Shown piece after piece: positions 27,514-35,663 of a DNA stretch of 64,000 nucleotides. Both the position numbers and the translations under genes were made by a program. Origin of the DNA: Macrococcus epidermidis (GTDB lineage: Bacteria; Bacillota; Bacilli; Staphylococcales; Staphylococcaceae); assembly GCF_003259695.1 (NCBI RefSeq), contig NZ_PZJH01000001.1:682001-746000 (forward strand), read 5' to 3'. Each line of letters starts with the position of its first letter. Positions within the stretch are counted from its first letter, which is position 1. The notes beneath the pieces are model-generated. The model was not told the DNA's origin and searched no databases. It worked only from the letters and a program-made list of their open reading frames with translations.

Positions 27514-29247
27514 ATGAAATCTCAAATTTCTTGGAAAGTCGGCGGACAGCAAGGTGAGGGTATTGAAAGTACTGGGGAGATGTTTTCAACTGCGCTGAAT
27601 CGATTAGGTTATTATTTATATGGATATAGACATTTCTCAAGTCGTATTAAAGGTGGACATACGAATAACAAAATTCGTGTCTCTACAACTCGAGTACATT
27701 CAATCAGCGATGATTTAGATATATTAGTGGCATTTGATCAGGAAACAATTGATGTGAACTATCATGAAATGAATGAAACAGGCATTATTTTAGCAGATAG
27801 CAAGTTTGATCCGGAAAAGCCTGAAGATTATGAAGGTAAGTTCTTCCCAATCGCATTTACTGAAATTGCAAAAGAACTTGGCACTGCATTAATGAAGAAC
27901 ATGGTAGCAATTGGTGCGAGTGCAAGTCTAATTGGTGTAGACCTTAAACATTTTGAAGTATTAGTTGATGACATATTCGGTAAAAAGGGAGAAAAGATTT
28001 GTGCATTAAACAAACAGGCTTTACATGCAGGTTTTGATTTAATGGAACAAGAAGATTTCCATACGTTTACATTAAATCCGTCAACTGAAGAAGGGCATTT
28101 ATTTATGATTGGTAATGACGCGATCTCATTAGGTGCAATAACTGGTGGAGCACGCTTTATGGCAGCTTATCCTATCACGCCTGCGAGTGAGATTATGGAG
28201 TACATGATTGATAAGTTACCTGATTTCGGTGGTACGGTTATTCAGACTGAAGATGAAATTGCAGCGGCCGTTATGGCAATTGGCGTGAACTATGGCGGCG
28301 TTAGAGCATTTACTGCTTCAGCTGGTCCAGGTTTATCTTTAATGATGGAAGCCATCGGATTAAGCGGTATGACAGAACAACCATTTGTGGTCATTAACAC
28401 AATGCGTGGTGGTCCATCAACAGGTTTACCAACGAAACAAGAGCAATCAGACTTAATGCAGATGATTTACGGTACGCATGGTGATATTCCGAAGATTGTA
28501 TTAGCACCGACAACAGCTGAAGATGCATTCTACTTAACAGCAGAAGCATTTAACTTAGCTGAGCAATATCAGTGCCCAGTTATTTTATTAAGTGACTTAC
28601 AACTTTCTATGGGTAAACATACAGTGCCTCATTTAGACTTTAACCGTATTAAAATTGATCGTGGTAACTTAATTACTGAAGTTGAGCCACGTGAAGATAA
28701 ATCATACTTCAAACGATATGAAGTAACTGAAAGTGGTGTATCGCCTCGTGTGATTCCGGGTGTTAAAAACGGTATTCATCACGTTACAGGAGTAGAGCAT
28801 ACAGAAGAAGGTAAGCCTTCTGAAAGCCCGGTAAACCGTGCGAAACAAATGGAAAAACGTATGCGTAAAATAGAACAGTTAAAAATATCAGAACCTGTTG
28901 ATTATAAAGAAAATCATGCAGAAGCGGATGTATTAGTCATCGGCTACTTATCAACGTATGGTGCAATTGATGAAGCAATTGAACGAATTGATGGCCAGGT
29001 TAACCACCTGCACATTAAACAATTACATCCTTTCCCGACAGATGAAGTACAAGGTGCTATTAATAAAGCGAAGAAAGTTATTGTCGCTGAACATAACTAT
29101 GCAGGCCAGTTATCAAGCATCATCAAGATGAATACGATGCATGAAGGTAAGATTACGAACTTCACAAAATATGATGGAACTCCATTCTTACCGAAAGAAA
29201 TTGAAGCAAAAATCAATGAAGTAATAGAAGTAAAGGAGCGCATCTAA
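27514..29247 (+). CDS. korA: 2-oxoacid:ferredoxin oxidoreductase, alpha subunit (gamma-alpha fusion)
   Basis: 577 residues. The first 190 are the gamma domain (WKVGGQQGEGIESTGEMFST), followed by the pyrimidine-binding alpha domain (AAYPITPASEIMEYM, AFTASAGPGLSLMMEAIGLS) and the C-terminal transketolase-like part. With korB it forms a 2-oxoglutarate (or pyruvate) oxidoreductase that makes acyl-CoA and reduced ferredoxin. The substrate cannot be told from sequence alone. korB starts one base after its stop. Confidence 0.9.
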   Translation: MKSQISWKVGGQQGEGIESTGEMFSTALNRLGYYLYGYRHFSSRIKGGHTNNKIRVSTTRVHSISDDLDILVAFDQETIDVNYHEMNETGIILADSKFDPEKPEDYEGKFFPIAFTEIAKELGTALMKNMVAIGASASLIGVDLKHFEVLVDDIFGKKGEKICALNKQALHAGFDLMEQEDFHTFTLNPSTEEGHLFMIGNDAISLGAITGGARFMAAYPITPASEIMEYMIDKLPDFGGTVIQTEDEIAAAVMAIGVNYGGVRAFTASAGPGLSLMMEAIGLSGMTEQPFVVINTMRGGPSTGLPTKQEQSDLMQMIYGTHGDIPKIVLAPTTAEDAFYLTAEAFNLAEQYQCPVILLSDLQLSMGKHTVPHLDFNRIKIDRGNLITEVEPREDKSYFKRYEVTESGVSPRVIPGVKNGIHHVTGVEHTEEGKPSESPVNRAKQMEKRMRKIEQLKISEPVDYKENHAEADVLVIGYLSTYGAIDEAIERIDGQVNHLHIKQLHPFPTDEVQGAINKAKKVIVAEHNYAGQLSSIIKMNTMHEGKITNFTKYDGTPFLPKEIEAKINEVIEVKERI

Positions 29248-30111
29248 ATGGCAACATTTAAAGATTTTAGAAATAGTGTGAAACCCAACTGGTGTCCAGG
29301 ATGTGGTGACTTCTCAGTACAGGCTGCAATACAAAAAGCATGTGCTAACGTAGGTTTAGAACCTGAAGAATTAGCAGTTATTACAGGAATCGGATGTTCT
29401 GGTCGTTTATCAGGTTATATTAATTCATACGGTGTTCACTCAATTCATGGCCGAGCATTACCGATGGCACAAGGTGTTAAAATGGCAAATCAGGAACTTA
29501 CAGTTATCGCTTCAGGTGGTGACGGAGATGGATACGCAATTGGTATGGGACATACAATCCACTCCATTCGTCGTAATATTGATTTAACATATGTCGTAAT
29601 GGATAACCAGATTTATGGATTAACAAAAGGTCAAACATCACCAAGTTCAGCACATGGATTTGTGACAAAAACAACGCCACTAGGTTCTATTGAGAAAAAT
29701 GTATCACCATTAGAACTTGCAATCACTTCAGGGGCTACATTTGTAGCACAAAGTTTCTCAAGTGATATTAAAGAATTAACAGCAATTATTGAAGCGGCGA
29801 TTAACCATAAAGGGTTTGCATTCGTTAATGTATTCTCTCCATGTGTGACTTACAATAAAGTAAATACGTACGACTGGTTTAAAGAAAACTTAGTTTCTTT
29901 AAACGATATCGAAGGTTATGACAATAAAGACAAAAAACAGGCATTAAACACTGTAATAGAACATAATGGATTATTAACTGGTATTATTTATCATGATACT
30001 GAAACACCAAGTTATGCAGAACAATTAAATGGTTACTCAAAATCATTGGCCAAAGAGTCGATTGAAATGGATCCATCTAAATTTGAAGCTTTAATGGCTG
30101 AATTTAAATAA
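29248..30111 (+). CDS. korB: 2-oxoacid:ferredoxin oxidoreductase, beta subunit
   Basis: 287 residues. Binds thiamine diphosphate and the iron-sulfur cluster: cysteines at WCPGCGDF, GIGCSG and FSPCVTYN, and the ThDP motif GDGDGYAIGMGH with NQIYGLTKGQTSP downstream. Immediately follows korA. Normal length for the short beta subunit. Confidence 0.92.
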   Translation: MATFKDFRNSVKPNWCPGCGDFSVQAAIQKACANVGLEPEELAVITGIGCSGRLSGYINSYGVHSIHGRALPMAQGVKMANQELTVIASGGDGDGYAIGMGHTIHSIRRNIDLTYVVMDNQIYGLTKGQTSPSSAHGFVTKTTPLGSIEKNVSPLELAITSGATFVAQSFSSDIKELTAIIEAAINHKGFAFVNVFSPCVTYNKVNTYDWFKENLVSLNDIEGYDNKDKKQALNTVIEHNGLLTGIIYHDTETPSYAEQLNGYSKSLAKESIEMDPSKFEALMAEFK

Positions 30112-30118
30112 TATAATT

Positions 30119-30160
30119 AAAAGCGCTTTAGCAATGAACATTTTGCTAAAGCGCTTTTTG
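30119..30160. terminator. Bidirectional terminator between korB and the NlpC/P60 gene
   Basis: AAAAGCGCTTTAGCAA pairs with TTGCTAAAGCGCTTTT, one base off centre. A-run on one side and T-run on the other serve both converging genes. Confidence 0.9.
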
Positions 30161-30171
30161 CAACTTAATAG

Positions 30172-31158
30172 TTATTTAAACGGTCTTTTTACACCTAATT
30201 TATAGTAACCATATTGATTTTTATAACCAGATACGATTTTTACTTTATTGTCAAGTGAATGTAATATTTGGTTGTTACCTAGATATAATGAAACATGTCC
30301 AGCTGTACCATTTCCTCTAATATAGAATATTAAATCTCCACGTTGAATATTATTAATACTGACATATGAAAACGCTCTGTTTTTCCATAATTCATTTGCT
30401 AAATCTGATTGTGGTCTAACATTGCTGAAGTTCGATATTCCTTTCGGATCAAATCCACCAGCACGCATCGCCTGTAATAATAATCCTGAACAATCAAAAC
30501 CGGCTTCTCCTGTACTTCCCCATATATAGGGCTTTCCGACTTGTATGTTGGCATAGTTAATCATCGCATTAATACGTGTCTTATGATTTGCATTCGTTGC
30601 TACAACACTTGGTTTTTTCCGAGCATCAATGTTAAATGCAACCGAATTACCGAACATTTTGGTCCAAAGGCTTTTAGTTACAATACCTGTCGGTTTTAAT
30701 CCATTTCTTTTTTGATAAGCTTTCACTGCATTAACTGTACGTTCGTTCATTGTCGAAGTATAAGGTGAATAAGGTATACCTAATTTACGTTGAAGATAAT
30801 AAACTTTTATCCCATTGTAACCCGGATATAACGTATAACCACTATTAGAATTAGGTGCCGTAGATGTCAACTTAGATCTGTGGATGTACATTCCTTTATA
30901 TTGAGCAGGATACGTTAGTTTAAGGTAAGATCCTACATTTGAGCCGCGAACTTTCGTCGCAGGTAATAGGTTAGCCACCTGGTAACTGTATATTGATGGT
31001 TTACTATATACAATAGTTCCTCTATCAAAGGTATATTTCTTATAAGTTTTTACAGCCGCCTCTGCGTGATTGACTGGCATAACTTGCGTTGTAGCCATAC
31101 TTGATAGTAATAATGCAGAGATAATCATTTTTTTATTGATATTTTGAAATCTTTTCAT
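30172..31158 (-). CDS. Secreted NlpC/P60 peptidoglycan hydrolase with PG-binding domain
   Basis: 328 residues: a signal peptide (about 1-35, cut after HAEA), an SH3-like region (about 45-95), a PG_binding_1 domain (about 108-170, YLQRKLGIPYSPYTS, TGIVTKSLWTKMFG) and a C-terminal NlpC/P60 cysteine peptidase (about 200-328). The catalytic Cys is in GFDCSGLLLQAM, the His in TAGHVSLYLG. It would cut peptide stems in the cell wall. GGAGG precedes the ATG. It is convergent with korB and divergent from the thiamine operon, and monocistronic. Teichoic-acid or other targeting cannot be told. Confidence 0.9.
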   Translation of the reverse strand: MKRFQNINKKMIISALLLSSMATTQVMPVNHAEAAVKTYKKYTFDRGTIVYSKPSIYSYQVANLLPATKVRGSNVGSYLKLTYPAQYKGMYIHRSKLTSTAPNSNSGYTLYPGYNGIKVYYLQRKLGIPYSPYTSTMNERTVNAVKAYQKRNGLKPTGIVTKSLWTKMFGNSVAFNIDARKKPSVVATNANHKTRINAMINYANIQVGKPYIWGSTGEAGFDCSGLLLQAMRAGGFDPKGISNFSNVRPQSDLANELWKNRAFSYVSINNIQRGDLIFYIRGNGTAGHVSLYLGNNQILHSLDNKVKIVSGYKNQYGYYKLGVKRPFK

Positions 31159-31314
31159 TTTTTCGCCTCCAATTGGTTCAATTTATTATATAATTAAAAA
31201 TTTGAAAATAATAGAGGATTTTAATATTTAAATAACTATCTCTAATAAGAAATTTAAAGTAGAATAATCAAAAAATATTTCTGTTAAAGAGAGCACCAAT
31301 TAAGTCTTAAACAT

Positions 31315-31342
31315 TTGATACTAGGTATTTCTTTGGTATACT
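31315..31342 (+). promoter_or_regulatory. Promoter of the thiamine riboswitch operon
   Basis: TTGATA (31315-31320), 16 bp, TATACT (31337-31342) with TG one base before the -10. It lies about 25 bp before the riboswitch aptamer. The rest of the 31159-31314 gap is AT-rich and must also hold the minus-strand promoter of the NlpC/P60 gene, which I cannot pinpoint. Confidence 0.7.
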
Positions 31343-31367
31343 TGTAAAGGAAAATAAAATAACTAAA

Positions 31368-31455
31368 AACACTAGGGGAGTCATTCTGAGAATGGACATT
31401 GGTCCTAAACCCTTATTCACCTGATCTAGATAAAACTAGCGTAGGGAAGTGTCGC
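31368..31455 (+). ncRNA. TPP riboswitch aptamer (THI element)
   Basis: The universally conserved THI-box pieces occur in order: ACTAGGGGAG, TCTGAGAATG, CCTAAACCC, CACCTGATCTAGATAAAACT and AGCGTAGGGAAGTG. The aptamer precedes a terminator hairpin and a thiamine-precursor transporter, so thiamine diphosphate should shut the operon off. Confidence 0.95.
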
Positions 31456-31460
31456 TTGTT

Positions 31461-31493
31461 GACACAACTTTACATGTAGGTTGTGTTTTTTAT
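31461..31493 (+). terminator. Expression-platform terminator of the TPP riboswitch
   Basis: ACACAAC pairs with GTTGTGT, followed by a T-run. The base of this hairpin overlaps GACAC (31461-31465), which can instead pair with GTGTC just after the aptamer (31448-31453 region), giving mutually exclusive states. Confidence 0.8.
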
Positions 31494-31508
31494 TTGGAGG
31501 AAAATAAG

Positions 31509-32531
31509 ATGAAAAAAAGTTTATTAGTAGGTATGAGTTGTGCAGTATTATTAGCTGGTTGTGGTAGCGAAGAAAGTAAGGATACTAATCAATCAACAAG
31601 TAAGACAAATAGTAACAAAACTGAAAAAGTTACGATGATGTTAGACTGGACACCAAATACGAACCATACGGGTATTTATGTGGCAAAAGAAAAAGGCTTC
31701 TTTAAGAAACATGGTCTGGATGTTGACATTAAAACACCTGGTGATGTTACTGCTGATCAGATGATAGCTGCAAATAAGAAAGATGTTCAATTTGGTATTA
31801 GTGCGCAGGAGCAGGTGACGCAATCTCGTTCTGAAGGTGTACCTATTAAATCAATCGGTACAATCATTCAGCATAACACAAGTGGTTTTATGAGTTTAAA
31901 AGATAAAAATATTAAATCTCCAAAAGATTATGAAGGTAAAACGTACGGTGGCTGGGGTGCACCAATTGAGAAGGCTTTTATTGAAACATTAATGAAAAAA
32001 GAAAATGCTGATATCAATAAAACAAAGATTGTCAATATGGGGAATACTGACTTCTTCTCGGCTTCTAAGAAAAATATTGATTTCTCATGGGTATACTATG
32101 GGTGGACCGGTATTGAAGCAGAAACAAGAAATATTGACGTAAACATGCAATACTTAACGGATTATGATAAAAATCTAGATTATTATACACCTATCATTAT
32201 TGCCAATGAAAAATATTTAAAATCAAATCCGGATACAGCTAAAGCGTTTATGGCAGCCGTAAAAGAAGGATATGAATATGCGATTAAACACGAAAAAGAA
32301 AGTGCGAATATTTTAATTAAATCAGCACCGGAATTAAAGAAACAAAAAGATTTAGTCTATAAATCTCAAAGCTATTTATCACCGAAATATCAAGATGATG
32401 CAAAATCTTGGGGTATTCAGGATGAGAAAGTATGGGCCAATTATGCGAAGTATTTAAAAGATAATAAAATTATTAAAAATGATTTTGTAGCAAAAGATGC
32501 ATTTACAAATGAATTTGTGGAGGGTAAATAA
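31509..32531 (+). CDS. thiY: Thiamine-precursor ABC transporter, substrate-binding lipoprotein
   Basis: 340 residues from the ATG at 31509 behind GGAGG; the longer open frame would run through the riboswitch terminator. A lipoprotein signal with lipobox LLAGC (Cys near 19) anchors it outside. The NMT1/THI5-like domain begins MMLDWTPNTNHTGIYVAKEK and contains GWGAPIEKAF. It probably binds a pyrimidine precursor of thiamine such as formylaminopyrimidine. First gene of thiY-(binding protein)-thiX-thiZ under TPP control; its stop overlaps the next ATG (TAATG). Confidence 0.9.
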   Translation: MKKSLLVGMSCAVLLAGCGSEESKDTNQSTSKTNSNKTEKVTMMLDWTPNTNHTGIYVAKEKGFFKKHGLDVDIKTPGDVTADQMIAANKKDVQFGISAQEQVTQSRSEGVPIKSIGTIIQHNTSGFMSLKDKNIKSPKDYEGKTYGGWGAPIEKAFIETLMKKENADINKTKIVNMGNTDFFSASKKNIDFSWVYYGWTGIEAETRNIDVNMQYLTDYDKNLDYYTPIIIANEKYLKSNPDTAKAFMAAVKEGYEYAIKHEKESANILIKSAPELKKQKDLVYKSQSYLSPKYQDDAKSWGIQDEKVWANYAKYLKDNKIIKNDFVAKDAFTNEFVEGK

Positions 32532-32818
32532 TGGCGAATACAATAATGAGCATTCAAATCATCCCAAAAACACCCGAAGGTCAGGATGTAATACCATATG
32601 TCGATGCTGCGATTGAAGTGATTGAACAATCAGGACTTAAATTTGTCGTATCACCACTTGAGACAAGTATTGAAGGTGATATGCATGAACTGTTGCCATT
32701 AATTGAACAAATGAACCATCGTATGCGTGCATTAGGTTGTCCTTCTATTATTTCTCAGGTGAAATTCTATCATGCCGAGACAGTATCTATGGATGCATTG
32801 GTAGAGAAATATCGATGA
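32531..32818 (+). CDS. Small thiamine-binding protein, MTH1187/YqgV family (DUF77)
   Basis: 95 residues, ferredoxin-like fold. MSIQIIPKTPEGQDVIPYVD, VVSPLETSIEGDMHEL and VKFYHAETVSMDALVEKY are typical of the MTH1187/YqgV/YkoF-like group, several of which bind thiamine or hydroxymethylpyrimidine. Located inside the TPP-controlled transporter operon: it overlaps thiY by one base and thiX by four (ATGA). This context supports a role in intracellular thiamine or HMP binding. Confidence 0.85.
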   Translation: MANTIMSIQIIPKTPEGQDVIPYVDAAIEVIEQSGLKFVVSPLETSIEGDMHELLPLIEQMNHRMRALGCPSIISQVKFYHAETVSMDALVEKYR

Positions 32819-33555
32819 TTAAAGCAATAAAATTCTCATTGTTTATGATTTGCTTGTTGCTTGTATGGGAAGGGCTTGTATGGTTGTTAAAAGTCGATCC
32901 CTATACACTACCTGCGCCAAGTGCTATTGCAAAGTCATTTGTAGTAGATTTTCCTGAATACTTTCCACATCTGTTACCTACGATACAACTTGTGTTATTA
33001 GGTTTATTTTGTTCAATTATTTGTGGTGTATTATTTGCGGTCATACTTAACTTAATACCAGTATTAAATGATTATATATATCCATTACTCATTATGAGTC
33101 AGAATATCCCTGTTATTGTTATTGCACCGTTACTTGTTATATGGTTTGGATTTGGTCTACTACCGAAACTCATTGTGATTACTTTAATCTGTTTCTTTCC
33201 CATAACAGTGAGTTTGCTGGAAGGATTTCACGAGACAGATAAAGATTTAAAGAAATATATGCAGATGATGGGTGCTTCACGCATGGAACTATTTACAAAA
33301 TTAGAATGGCCAAACAGTATGCCGTTTTTCTTTAATGGTTTGAAGATTGCTGGCACATATTCAGTAATGGGCGCGATTATTTCTGAATGGCTAGGAAGTG
33401 ACAAAGGTTTAGGTAAATTTATGATACTTGCACAACGTGCATTTCAAGTCGATCAGGTTTTCGTTGCGATTGTCTGGATCATTATATTCGCATTAATAAT
33501 ATATATAGTAATAGAAGCGATAAAACGTTTCGTATTGAGGTGGAATCATGAATAA
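32815..33555 (+). CDS. thiX: Thiamine-precursor ABC transporter, permease
   Basis: 246 residues with about six membrane helices and the BPD_transp_1 EAA-type loop (MMGASRMELFTKLEWPNSMP). The ATG at 32815 overlaps the preceding stop; the open frame further upstream would intrude 78 bp into that gene. Homologous to SsuC/TauC/ThiX permeases. The ATPase gene overlaps it by 8 bp. Confidence 0.88.
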   Translation: MIKAIKFSLFMICLLLVWEGLVWLLKVDPYTLPAPSAIAKSFVVDFPEYFPHLLPTIQLVLLGLFCSIICGVLFAVILNLIPVLNDYIYPLLIMSQNIPVIVIAPLLVIWFGFGLLPKLIVITLICFFPITVSLLEGFHETDKDLKKYMQMMGASRMELFTKLEWPNSMPFFFNGLKIAGTYSVMGAIISEWLGSDKGLGKFMILAQRAFQVDQVFVAIVWIIIFALIIYIVIEAIKRFVLRWNHE

Positions 33556-34255
33556 CTTAATAACAATACAAAATGTTTCACATCAATATGGAGACAAACA
33601 AGTATTAACTGATATCAATCTTACAGTACAGCAGAATGAAATTATTGCAATTCTAGGGCCGAGTGGATCTGGAAAGTCAACGCTTATTAATATTATAGGT
33701 GGACTATTAGAACAAACATCTGGAGAAGTCTATATTAACGATAAGAAAGTGATGACTACCGGGCATGTTTCATTTATGCCTCAAACGAGTTCTTTAATGC
33801 CATGGCGTACTGTAGAAGATAATATAAAGCTTGCTACTGAAATTGGAAAAGAAAATAACCAAGATCAAAGTTTATCATTATTAGAGCGTGCGGGTTTTAC
33901 TGGTATTAAAGATCAATATCCAGCCAGTTTATCTGGAGGTATGAAACAGCGCGTGTCTTTCTTACGTGCATTAAATACAAACCATCAAGTATTGTTACTC
34001 GATGAACCATTTTCTGCATTAGATGAAATTACACGTGTGGATATGCAGCAGTGGCTAAAGGGATTGATTAAAGAAACAGGTAAGACTGTACTTATGATCA
34101 CGCATAGCATTGAAGAAGCGATTTCAATGTCTGACCGTATTATCGTACTCAATGGTAAACCAGCAACGATAACTCAAATTTATGAAACTCAAGCAATTCA
34201 GAATGAATCGGAAAAACAAACGTTGAAATTAAAATTGTTCGATCAATTAAGATAA
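33548..34255 (+). CDS. thiZ: Thiamine-precursor ABC transporter, ATPase
   Basis: 235 residues. Walker A GPSGSGKST, Q-loop MPQTSSLMPW, signature LSGGMKQR, Walker B VLLLDEPFSALDE and the switch His in MITHSIEE are all intact. SsuB/TauB/ThiZ-type ATPase, last gene of the operon, followed by a bidirectional terminator. Confidence 0.92.
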   Translation: MNNLITIQNVSHQYGDKQVLTDINLTVQQNEIIAILGPSGSGKSTLINIIGGLLEQTSGEVYINDKKVMTTGHVSFMPQTSSLMPWRTVEDNIKLATEIGKENNQDQSLSLLERAGFTGIKDQYPASLSGGMKQRVSFLRALNTNHQVLLLDEPFSALDEITRVDMQQWLKGLIKETGKTVLMITHSIEEAISMSDRIIVLNGKPATITQIYETQAIQNESEKQTLKLKLFDQLR

Positions 34256-34269
34256 GTAGGCAGCAAAGC

Positions 34270-34299
34270 AAAAAGGAGAGACAATTGTCTCTCCTTTTT
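34270..34299. terminator. Bidirectional terminator, 30-bp perfect palindrome
   Basis: AAAAAGGAGAGACAA and its exact complement TTGTCTCTCCTTTTT abut with no loop bases; five A and five T at the ends serve the thi operon on one strand and the lipoprotein gene on the other. Confidence 0.9.
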
Positions 34300-34333
34300 G
34301 TAATTCACAAAATTTACTTAATTACTTAAATAT

Positions 34334-34876
34334 TTATTTACTAATATGATATTGTTCTGCGTTTGAACCGAGATCTGCAATGGTAAAGAATTCACGTTCA
34401 TTTGCGTTTAATACATGCAGTTTAATTGCATCGTTTCTTATATATTGTTTAGTTAAATCAGGATGTGTCTGTGTATTAAAACTAAAAGTAATAGTACCAT
34501 CAGTATTAATCTTACCATTATTATTGGTAGGTGTGATAAATGGCTGATCATTTGTATTCGTACCGTTAACCGTATAAAGTGATTTCGGAAGTTCTAACCT
34601 ATAGCTTAAAGATGGTTTCTCTTTTGATAGATACTTTGCCAGCTGTTCTGTAAATCGATACTTTACGATAAACTGAGTTTCATCTCCAGCTTGCTTTTGT
34701 GAAAGTGAGCGCACTTTGAAATTTAAAGGAAAATCTTTCATGCTTTTAACGGGTGGTAAAGATATATTTTCTTGTTTCTGTGTAGTATTCACAGTTTTGT
34801 TTTCTTCTTTTTGATTATTATCGCATGCAGCGAGTATAATGATTAAACTGCATAAAAATAAAATTAATTGCTTCAT
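34334..34876 (-). CDS. Lipoprotein of unknown function
   Basis: 180 residues. Signal with lipobox ILAAC (Cys at 18), then a Lys/Asn/Gln-rich linker to about 40, then a beta-rich domain. AAGGAG precedes the ATG. It follows dedA by 12 bp on the minus strand, so the two form an operon. I do not recognise the C-terminal domain. Confidence 0.75.
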   Translation of the reverse strand: MKQLILFLCSLIIILAACDNNQKEENKTVNTTQKQENISLPPVKSMKDFPLNFKVRSLSQKQAGDETQFIVKYRFTEQLAKYLSKEKPSLSYRLELPKSLYTVNGTNTNDQPFITPTNNNGKINTDGTITFSFNTQTHPDLTKQYIRNDAIKLHVLNANEREFFTIADLGSNAEQYHISK

Positions 34877-34888
34877 TCACTTAACTCC

Positions 34889-35530
34889 TTATTTGTTTCG
34901 TAGGTTCTTAATAACGCTTATAACTGCAGGTAGGATTGAAACTAAGATAATAAGAATAAGTACAATTTCAAAATTATTTTTTACAATCGGTATATTTCCG
35001 AAGAAGTACCCACCCGCAAGACAAATTCCAACCCATGCAACAGCACCGATGATGTTATATAGAATAAAGTAGCTGTATTTCATAGAACTTGCTCCGGCTA
35101 CGAATGGGATAAAAGTTCTGATAAATGGCATAAACCTTGCAATAACGATTGTTTTTCCACCATATGTATTGAAGAAGTTTTCTGCTTTTAACATGTGATC
35201 CTGTTTGATTAATCTGCCGATTTTTGGATGATTCACGATACCGTATCCTACCCATTTACCGATATGGTAGTTTAGGGTATCACCAATAATCGCTGCGAGT
35301 GATAATAATATAAATAAAAACCAAATATTTAATGCGCCTTGTGGTGCTAATGCTCCTGCTGCAAATAACATAGAATCACCGGGCAAGAATGGCATGATGA
35401 CTAAACCTGTTTCTACGAATACGATACCAAATAATATTGCATATGTAAGTGTGCCGTATTCTTTTACGATATTAACGAGATGTTCGTCGATATGTAATAT
35501 AAAATCCATTAATTGAGTAAGTATTGACAT
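34889..35530 (-). CDS. DedA family membrane protein
   Basis: 213 residues with about five hydrophobic segments. The DedA signature is present: FVETGLVIMPFLPGDSMLFA near residues 39-58, GKWVGY, and FIRTFIPFVAG with conserved arginines in ARFMPFIRTF. DedA/VTT proteins help recycle undecaprenyl phosphate or flip phospholipids. It has a strong promoter on the minus strand and is first in an operon with the lipoprotein gene. Confidence 0.9.
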   Translation of the reverse strand: MSILTQLMDFILHIDEHLVNIVKEYGTLTYAILFGIVFVETGLVIMPFLPGDSMLFAAGALAPQGALNIWFLFILLSLAAIIGDTLNYHIGKWVGYGIVNHPKIGRLIKQDHMLKAENFFNTYGGKTIVIARFMPFIRTFIPFVAGASSMKYSYFILYNIIGAVAWVGICLAGGYFFGNIPIVKNNFEIVLILIILVSILPAVISVIKNLRNK

Positions 35531-35565
35531 TTAATTAGCTCCAATTCATTTGTTTTTTCTAATCT

Positions 35566-35594
35566 ATTATACGCTAGTATATCTGACTTGCCAA
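35566..35594 (-). promoter_or_regulatory. Promoter of dedA (minus strand)
   Basis: Read on the minus strand, TTGGCA (35594-35589), 17 bp, TATAAT (35571-35566), about 36 bp before the dedA ATG. Confidence 0.75.
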
Positions 35595-35663
35595 AGAGTA
35601 AGTATATTTATTTTTAATTAATTTATTTAATGGCATAATATGAATAAGAAAGAGGGTGGGAAT

